Assembly (NCBI GenBank): GCA_946800325.1
Contig: OX326957.1
Coordinates: forward strand, 50,504,807 to 50,568,806
Reading direction: 5' to 3'
Length of the DNA stretch: 64,000 nt
DNA from: Luzula sylvatica
Taxonomy: Eukaryota; Streptophyta; Magnoliopsida; Poales; Juncaceae
Part shown: positions 58,262-64,000 of the stretch, one piece after another
Layout of the letters: every line of letters starts with the position of its first letter
How positions within the stretch are numbered: the stretch's first letter is position 1
Notes under the pieces: generated by a model
The model's database searches: none
What the model saw: the letters and a program-made list of their open reading frames with translations, nothing else
Told to the model about the DNA's origin: nothing
Program-made: the position numbers and the translations under genes

Positions 58262-59506
58262 TCATAGTTTGAAACAGCTCACAGTTGAAGAATCGAGTCC
58301 CTTGGAGAAAAAGGCTTTCATGTATTCAGACACGAGAAATTGCCGGTACAGTGGAGGATTATCATCAGATAACAGCTCTTTAATTGGACCCAAAAACTTC
58401 CCCCCCTCAAAACTTGGATACAGAAAACTCGCAATCGAAATCCTAGGCCCCTTTGAATTCGCGATAACTCTATGCTCAACACTCTTAAACTTGTCATTGC
58501 TAACCATCTATGTTTTTTCGAAAGAAAAATCACAATCATGCATTCCTCATGATTATTCATAAGAAAAGATATACATAAAAATATAATACCTGTAAAAGAT
58601 CACCGATATTAACAACCAACGCACCATGAATAGGTGTGACATGAATCCAATGGCCTTGATGAAAGACTTGGAGACCGCCAAGTTCGTCTTGGAGAAGAAA
58701 GGTGAGAAAAGATGGATCCGTGTGAACACTCGTGCCAAGTGTCAGCTCCGGCTGTGGACACGGAGGATAATAATGCCCAATGATAGTTTGTGTTTTTGCA
58801 CAATCCATGTCGCTTAGGCATTCACTAGAGATCCCGAGCGATTCTGATAGTAACTTGAACAATGTTTCTCCTATTTGAAGTATATTCTCTCTGTACTCCA
58901 TTATTGTCTCCCTGAAAAGGATATTTGTATTTTATATAATATGTAGCTCAGGTAGTTTCTTCACATCAGTATAATTAGATTTACGAGTGTTTTGATCTTT
59001 GCTAACCTGCATGGCGAAGGGATCTCGTTTGGATCTAGTGAGCCATCAAACACACAAGTGAGCGAGTCGCGCCAATTGGCAGCATTCGATTGGTACAAGC
59101 TCAAATTGGAGGCATACCTCACTTTCTTCTTCATGTCTCGGCTATAAAGCTTCTCCTTGACCTCGCTATCTCCCTCGTGAAACCCTTTGATTACTTCAAT
59201 CACATCGTCCATTAATCCAATCGGTACCCCGTGATTCACCAACTGAAAGAACCCCCAAGAAGCGGATGCGCGATACACCTCATCGACGATCTTTTTGTAG
59301 CTCTCTTCATCTTCGTTGATGGATTTGAGATCGATGATTGGGATTTGGAGATTGGGAGGGACGATTTGAGATGGATTTGGGAGTTCTTGAGGCTGAATAA
59401 AGAAAGGCGGGATTTTCGTTATGCCCGAATCAACTAGGCCTTTTACACCGGATTTTGAATCGTCGAATTGTTTGAAATCATTCAGCCTTTCTTTTGATTC
59501 TGCCAT
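58262..59506 (-). CDS. 2-oxoglutarate/Fe(II)-dependent dioxygenase, ACC-oxidase-homologue type (three exons)
   Basis: Exons on the minus strand: 59506-59007, 58911-58590, 58507-58262, GT-AG, giving 355 aa. Exon 1 corresponds to exons 1 and 2 of the four-exon paralogues joined without an intron ([20 protein letters not shown]). Fe ligands are H230, D232 (HTD) and H286, and the 2-oxoglutarate residue is R296. The open frame extends to an ATG at 59617. A TATA-like TTTAAATA at 59591-59584 and the A-at-minus-3, G-at-plus-4 context of the ATG at 59506 make 59506 the better start, and the resulting N-terminus matches the family length. The last exon starts with ATG where paralogues have TTG. It is more diverged from the other members and is closer to the pseudogene at 54417. 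Intact; substrate unknown. Confidence 0.92.
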
Positions 59507-59583
59507 TTCTTTTGTTAGAGCTCTCAAGTGTTGAGATTTGAGGATTTCTCTTGAAAGAACACTATTGTGTATTGACTTGCCAT

Positions 59584-59591
59584 TATTTAAA
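59584..59591 (-). promoter_or_regulatory. TATA-like box of the 58262-59506 dioxygenase
   Basis: Minus-strand TTTAAATA about 78 bp upstream of the chosen ATG. It lies inside the alternative N-terminal extension, which argues against the 59617 start. Confidence 0.5.
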
Positions 59592-59821
59592 GCTGGTGAT
59601 TTTGTCTTGTTCTCCACTCCATGTTAAACTGTTTTTTTTTCTAATTAGACAGTATTTTCATTTATACCCTTCCAAAAACCCAATATTATATCTTCACGAC
59701 TATTTATGAATACTTCACAAATTTTTTATTTGAGTTTATTTATTTTGGTGTTTCTCTTTAAACCTTTTGGCACAGATAGACTTACAAAATTCACTTGAAA
59801 TTAACAATTGAAATCGAAACT

Positions 59822-60910
59822 TTACAAAACACGGGCCTCGTTCTTCAATTTATCGATTAGTTCGTCGACTGTGGATAGAATTACACCGGATTTCCTCTTT
59901 GGAGGCTCGGTTACTTGAACGATCTCTATATCTGGCCTCAACTCCACATTCAATTCTTGCGGCGTAACTTTCTTAATAACCTTCGATTTTGCTTTCATTA
60001 TGTTTGGAAGTGTCGCGTATCTTGGCTGGTTCAGCCTCAAGTCGGTTCTGCAACATTCAAACAAAAATCAATGCAATTTCAATTGAAAATTATTTTATAG
60101 AGAGAGAGATATTTACGTGATTACAGCAGGTAAATCGATACAAATTGTCTCGATTCCTCCATCTACTTCTCTTTCTACTGTAGCTTTTTGTTTCTCCTTA
60201 TCTAATATAACCTGATGAAAAAGTAAATGAATCAAATTAGAGAAAAATTGAGGCAAAATTGAACTACGAAACCCCAAATTAAAACATAGAAAACTCAATT
60301 CTTCGAATGAAAACGAAATTTACCTTGGAAGCAAAAGTTCCTTGAGGCCATTTAAGAAGGCCAGCCACCATTTGTCCTGTTTGGTTGCAGTCGTCATCAA
60401 TGGCCTTGTCAAAGAAGAAAGAAGAATTTGAGAAATGAATTGACCATTCAAAAAACAAAGAAGCTAATTTAATTTACCTGTTTTCCAAGAATAAGCAGAC
60501 CAGGCTGCTCAGTTTGTACAAGGGCCCTCAGGATCTTGGCGATTGAGAGTGGAGCCACATGGAGCCCGCCGCAATCCACGTGTACAGCCTTATCAACACC
60601 CATGGCGAGCGCTGTACGAAGAGTGTCAGTACACTGGGACGGCCCGACTGACACAGCAATCACTTCTTTGGCCAAGCCTGATTCGCGAATCCTCAACGCC
60701 TCTTCCAAAGCAATCTCACAAAACGGATTCATCGACATCTTCACATTGCTGGTCTCCACTCCGCTCTGATTGAATTTGAGAACGAAAGAAGAATTGAATC
60801 ATTAACGCAAGTAAAATCAGGCAGATTTCAGTGAAGTTCACCTTATCGGGTTTGACGCGGATCTTGACGGCGTAATCCACTACCCGCTTGACTGCCACCA
60901 TTATCTTCAT
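59822..60910 (-). CDS. ETFB: Electron transfer flavoprotein subunit beta, mitochondrial
   Basis: Five exons on the minus strand: 60910-60842, 60765-60478, 60404-60324, 60211-60117, 60047-59822, GT-AG, 252 aa, about the usual length for plant ETFB. It begins [20 protein letters not shown], the conserved ETF-beta start, and continues [17 protein letters not shown] and [20 protein letters not shown]. The ETF-beta signature [20 protein letters not shown] spans residues 158-177. With ETFA it forms the FAD/AMP heterodimer that passes electrons from matrix dehydrogenases (branched-chain amino acid and lysine catabolism in plants) to ETF:ubiquinone oxidoreductase. No classical cleavable presequence is visible, as in other plant ETFBs. 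It is unlinked in function to the adjacent dioxygenases. Confidence 0.95.
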
Positions 60911-62055
60911 CGCGTCGAGGAAAGCTTCAAGCTTTGAGATTGTTTAACCTTTCTTTTTCTCGCTCGAGTTTTGAGTTGTAAAAGAATCGAACTCTTCCAA
61001 AAGAAATCCAAGAGATGAACACTGTATTTTAATTTGGACCGTCCAATTTCCAGCAGAGACTTGAACCAAATAAACTCGTTAGAAACTGTTGAAATTCAAG
61101 TACTTGAATGGCATGCTTCTAATAAAATCAATTGAACGAAGTTTAATAATAATTCAAGAAACTGATGTTGATCATTCATCATTGTTCAAATTCGACATAA
61201 CACACAAATTAACTGTTGAATTTCGACATAATTCATGTGGAAATTCAGTGCCGAAAATTGAAATTTCGGCTCAAATAAGCAGGTCAGAATTGTCATAATT
61301 TAAAATTCACGGTTAGAAAAAATTCACTGTTGAAGGGAGCATGTCAGAATTGAAGATTTTTTTTTAAGGGATTAAGTCGTAATTGAAAATTAAAAAGATC
61401 CACTGTTGAAGATTAAATATTACAAGATTTTAACTATTATCAAATTCACTGTTGAAGATTAACAAACAATTAGATGAAGATTAACTATTAGATATTTAAT
61501 TTATTGCAAAAGTTAGGAGTTACTGTTACCTGATAGAATTGAAGAGTGCTTCCAGTAAAGAGTGCTTCACATCCTTGAAATTAAGAGTGCTTCATAACGT
61601 AGTTCACAACCTATTAGCTTCGCATCTGGATTTGGAAGTCGACGCAGAGAGACCGAAGGGGGACGCAGCTAACAGAGAAAGTCAGAAACAGAAGGGCGAC
61701 GATGACGCGGGGAGAGAAGGTCAACGCAAGCGCTGGGCTCAGCTGCAGCAGCCAGCAGCATTTAATTCGGCAATTCTAGGGTTTTTCTCAATTCACGGAA
61801 ATGGATTTGGACTGAAAAATAGGCCCATTTGTCAATGGGTCGAATAAAAACTGAAAATAAATAGATATCTTAATACGTACTTATATACACAGGCCCGGTC
61901 CTAGAGTTTTGGGAGCCTTAGGCGGAAAAAAAAAACGAGATTTTTGAAATCACAAATAAATTTTTTTTTTAAATAAAACTGAGTTTACAAAAAAAAATTT
62001 GCCGCCTGGATAATTATGCCGCGTAAAATTTTGTTGCTACTCTCCGTCGGTGAAT
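60911..62055. other. Intergenic; DNA-transposon end near 61890
   Basis: 60960-61540 is AT-rich with several 'cactgttgaag(a/g)' echoes (61330, 61400, 61448). A 102-codon plus-strand frame at 61539-61847 (MKSASSKECFTSLKLRVLHN) is GC-richer but without recognised domains. 'caggcccggtcctagagttt'+'tgggagccttaggcgg' at 61891 resembles the terminal sequence of plant DNA transposons; its partner end was not found. Confidence 0.4.
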
Positions 62056-62059
62056 TAAC

Positions 62060-62295
62060 CGTCGTTAATATTATTTTTGGGACGGTATATTATATTGGGA
62101 CGGCCCGTACTAAACAGTTGGGACAGTATATTATTTTTGGGACGGCCCATACTAAATTTTGGGACGGTATATTATTTTTGGGACGGCCCGTACTAAACTT
62201 TTGGTACGGTATTTCATTTTAGGGACGGCCGGTACCAAAAAAGGACGCACATTGGGACGGCCCGTCCCTGTTCTGACAACAATTTTGGGACGGCC
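62060..62295. repeat. ~36-bp minisatellite 'TTTTGGGACGGCCCGTACTAAA'
   Basis: Six to seven units of 'tattatttttgggacggccc'+'gtactaaattttgggacggt'. Each contains GGGACGGCCCGTCCC-like half-palindromes. The two frames across it (68 and 65 codons) are repeat artefacts. Confidence 0.85.
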
Positions 62296-62475
62296 CGTCC
62301 CTAATCAACAGATGTGTTGTAGACTTGTAGTGCATACACATACATGTGTAAGTTGAATATTTCTTTATGACACATACATATACAAGTGTAAGGGTAAGTG
62401 TGCATGTTCAGATGTTCTTATCATCTCATATCATGACACATAATTTCTACATTATTAATATCATGACCCATAATG

Positions 62476-62476
<1 letters not shown>

Positions 62477-62521
<45 letters not shown>
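62477..62521. repeat. (TA)n microsatellite
   Basis: About 45 bp of uninterrupted TA. Confidence 0.95.
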
Positions 62522-62524
<3 letters not shown>

Positions 62525-62639
62525 ATCATGATATAAGATAACACATGATATCATCTAAATTTCACCATGATATTTATGACATTATAATCATGTCATTAAG
62601 AGATTATAAATATACAAGTCAAATAAATCTTGTTAATTT

Positions 62640-64000
62640 TCTAAAACAAAATTTCTAAAACAAAATTTATTTTATTAAAAGTAAATTTATTTTGAAAATC
62701 ATTAACAATAATATAATATACTATGAAAAAATATAAAATAAAATAATTAGTATATCATAATATAATATAATATAATAAATATCGTATAATAATATCGTAT
62801 TATACAATAATATAAAATAATATCGTATAATATAATATAATATAATATTATATAATATAATATAACACGATATAATATAAAATAATATTATATATTATAA
62901 CATAGTACAATATTATATAATATAATATAATAAACAATATAATATAGTGTAATATAAAATACTATAATATAATAATATTATATAAAATATTTTATAATAC
63001 AAAGAATATTATCCAGTAAAATATAATATAAAATAATATAATAGGATATAACATTACATAATAGGATATAAAATAGTATATTATAAATTAAAATACTATA
63101 AACATATATTTAATATATTATTTTATACTATATCATTATATTACAATAAAACGCTCTAATCATTTATTATTATTAATTATTTTTGTTTATTATATTTTAT
63201 TCATGACAATTATTAGTAATGATGATGTTGTAGTATTTTTTAATATATTATTTTTACAAATCCTATAGTAATACAAAGTATAGTAACTATATAAAACTAA
63301 CATGTTTGAATGCAAATAAGTAAATTTTAGAAATACTAACATAAAACAAAATAATATAATATAATATAATATAACATATCATGATAGGGTATAAAATAGT
63401 ATACTATAAAATAATATAATATACTATGAAAAATATAAAATAAAATAATTAGTATATCATAATATAATATAATATAATAAATATCGTATAATAATATCCT
63501 ATAATACAATAATATAATAATATAAAATAATATAATATAATATAACACGATATAATATAAAATAATATTATTATTATATATTATAACATAGTACAATAAT
63601 ATATAATATAATAAATAAACAATACAGTATAGTGTAATATAAAACACTATAATATAATAATATTCTATAATATTCTATAATACAAAAATATTATCCAGTA
63701 AAATATAATATAAAATAATATAATATAATATAACATTACATAATAGGATATAAAATAGTATATTATAAAATAAAATACTATAATCATATATTAAATATAT
63801 TATTTTATACTAGATCATTATATTACAGTAAAACGCTCGAATCATTTTTTATTATTAATTATTTTTGTTTATTATATTTTATTCATGATAATTATTAGTA
63901 ATGATGATGTTGTAGTATTTTTATAATAGTTCCTTACAGATTCCTACAAAAAAAATCATCAAAAAGTTAAGTTTTTTAGGAGAGCACTTTTCTATTCAAA
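62640..64000. repeat. AT-only low-complexity DNA with a ~0.5-kb tandem duplication
   Basis: Dominated by 'aatataatataat' runs. 62719-63240 and 63422-63922 are copies: 'ctatgaaaaaatataaaat' begins each, and 'aaaacgctctaatcattta' and 'gatgatgttgtagtattttt' end each. The offset falls from about 703 to 682 bp through small indels. The minus-strand 103-codon frame (all Y/I/L) is a composition artefact. Confidence 0.85.

Noticed and set aside
61539..61847. 102-codon plus-strand frame near ETFB
   Set aside because: GC-richer than its surroundings but lacks recognisable domains or a promoter; it may be transposon debris.
63336..63647. 103-codon tyrosine/isoleucine/leucine frame
   Set aside because: Composition artefact of A+T-only DNA.

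Overview
This is a nuclear genomic window from a flowering plant, most likely a eudicot. The evidence is AT-rich intergenic DNA, many short GT-AG introns, a plant-type actin-related protein 9 gene, a cluster of plant DOXC-type 2-oxoglutarate/Fe(II) dioxygenases, and Helitrons, hAT MITEs and tRNA-derived SINEs. The species cannot be named from the sequence.

Layout. (1) 1-22.7 kb holds no convincing complete gene. Its main structure is a very large inverted duplication: the arm at about 5352-10710 is matched in reverse by 15307-20816, with a 4.6 kb spacer. Each arm carries a GC-rich hairpin minisatellite, a CA/TG microsatellite, a 28-bp minisatellite and two promoter/first-exon-like segments. 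Older inverted and direct copies of a 1.9-3.7 kb segment surround it. The spacer copy is interrupted by a long-TIR transposon (11992-12846) and a Helitron (13170-14887), and the uninterrupted copy near 2.1-2.4 kb gives the empty sites. (2) 22.7-26.5 kb is a satellite-like array of alternating ~120-bp monomers. (3) 29.5-41.7 kb holds three intact four-exon dioxygenase genes (one +, two - that are close tandem duplicates), separated by MITEs, a hAT element with a SINE nested in it, and a second Helitron. (4) 41.8-45.1 kb is a ~107-bp tandem array split by a third Helitron. (5) 45.5-50 kb holds a SINE, an orphan promoter-like block, a pectin methylesterase/invertase inhibitor gene and a relic dioxygenase exon. 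(6) 50.1-61 kb is gene-dense: ARP9 (19 exons, -), a dioxygenase pseudogene (+), an intact four-exon dioxygenase (+), an intact three-exon dioxygenase (-) and the mitochondrial electron-transfer flavoprotein beta subunit ETFB (five exons, -). (7) 61-64 kb is low-complexity AT-rich repeat DNA.

How the genes relate. The dioxygenases are a local family expansion: five intact genes, one pseudogene and one exon relic. Four intact genes share an extra intron that the other intact gene and the pseudogene lack, so two sublineages are interleaved. Homologues in this family act in specialised metabolism, but the substrates here cannot be read from sequence. ARP9 and ETFB are single-copy housekeeping genes with no evident functional link to the cluster.
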